From NCBI GenBank assembly GCA_013820865.1, contig JACDHU010000111.1, forward strand, positions 1 through 6,234: a stretch of 6,234 nucleotides of DNA, in the 5' to 3' direction. This document shows positions 6,206-6,234 of the stretch, one piece after another (position 1 is the stretch's first letter; every line of letters starts with the position of its first letter). Source of the DNA: Chloroflexota bacterium (GTDB taxonomy: Bacteria > Chloroflexota > Limnocylindria > QHBO01). The notes under the pieces are model-generated. The model searched no databases. It was given only the letters and a program-made list of their open reading frames with translations, and was not told the origin of the DNA. The translations under genes were made by a program, and so were the position numbers.

Positions 6206-6234
6206 GGCGAGGAACTAGAAGTAGCGCAGCGGAT

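Noticed and set aside
5658..6218. 186-codon plus-strand open frame opposite the obg 5' half
   Set aside because: The proline- and arginine-rich composition mirrors the glycine-rich Obg fold on the opposite strand.
1..6234. CRISPR array, tRNA or rRNA gene, insertion sequence or prophage gene
   Set aside because: I found no repeat-spacer pattern, no cloverleaf or rRNA-like sequence, no terminal inverted repeats, and no transposase or integrase motifs.

Overview
The window is GC-rich bacterial DNA (about two-thirds G+C by eye), densely coding, with two gene clusters that converge near position 3250. The plus-strand cluster holds the 3' part of comEC (DNA uptake channel), a small HD-domain phosphohydrolase gene and holA (DNA polymerase III delta subunit). 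The minus-strand cluster, read from the right edge, holds obg (ribosome-assembly GTPase), nadD (NAD biosynthesis), rsfS (ribosome silencing factor), a small four-cysteine zinc-ribbon-like gene and a 5'-truncated PIN-domain gene.

obg-nadD-rsfS is a classic bacterial housekeeping neighbourhood, and comEC followed by holA is also common. Obg carries the C-terminal OCT domain, which is usual in Bacillota, Actinomycetota and Chloroflexota and absent from most Proteobacteria. With the high GC and the weak or absent Shine-Dalgarno sequences at several starts, this points to a high-GC Terrabacteria lineage. A Chloroflexota-type organism is my best guess, but it is an inference and not a measurement.

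Region by region: 1-1560 is recognisable ComEC (membrane part, then a metallo-beta-lactamase domain). Its frame has no stop at the expected end and stays open to 1989, across the HD gene at 1605-2162 in another frame. holA fills 2215-3243. Only 13 bases separate its stop from the end of the PIN remnant (3257-3499). The zinc-ribbon gene (3500-3781) lies next to the remnant in the same frame, separated by one TAG stop. rsfS (3854-4228), nadD (4245-4889) and obg (4892-6169) are tightly packed and probably one transcript; each uses a start within a few bases of the preceding stop.

Functionally this is core biology: replication clamp loading, NAD synthesis and ribosome assembly or hibernation, plus DNA uptake. 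I see no CRISPR array, RNA gene, insertion sequence or phage gene, and no convincing new system. The points worth a second look are the missing comEC stop, the decayed PIN gene beside an uncharacterised zinc-ribbon protein, and a marked excess of the tetranucleotide GATC.
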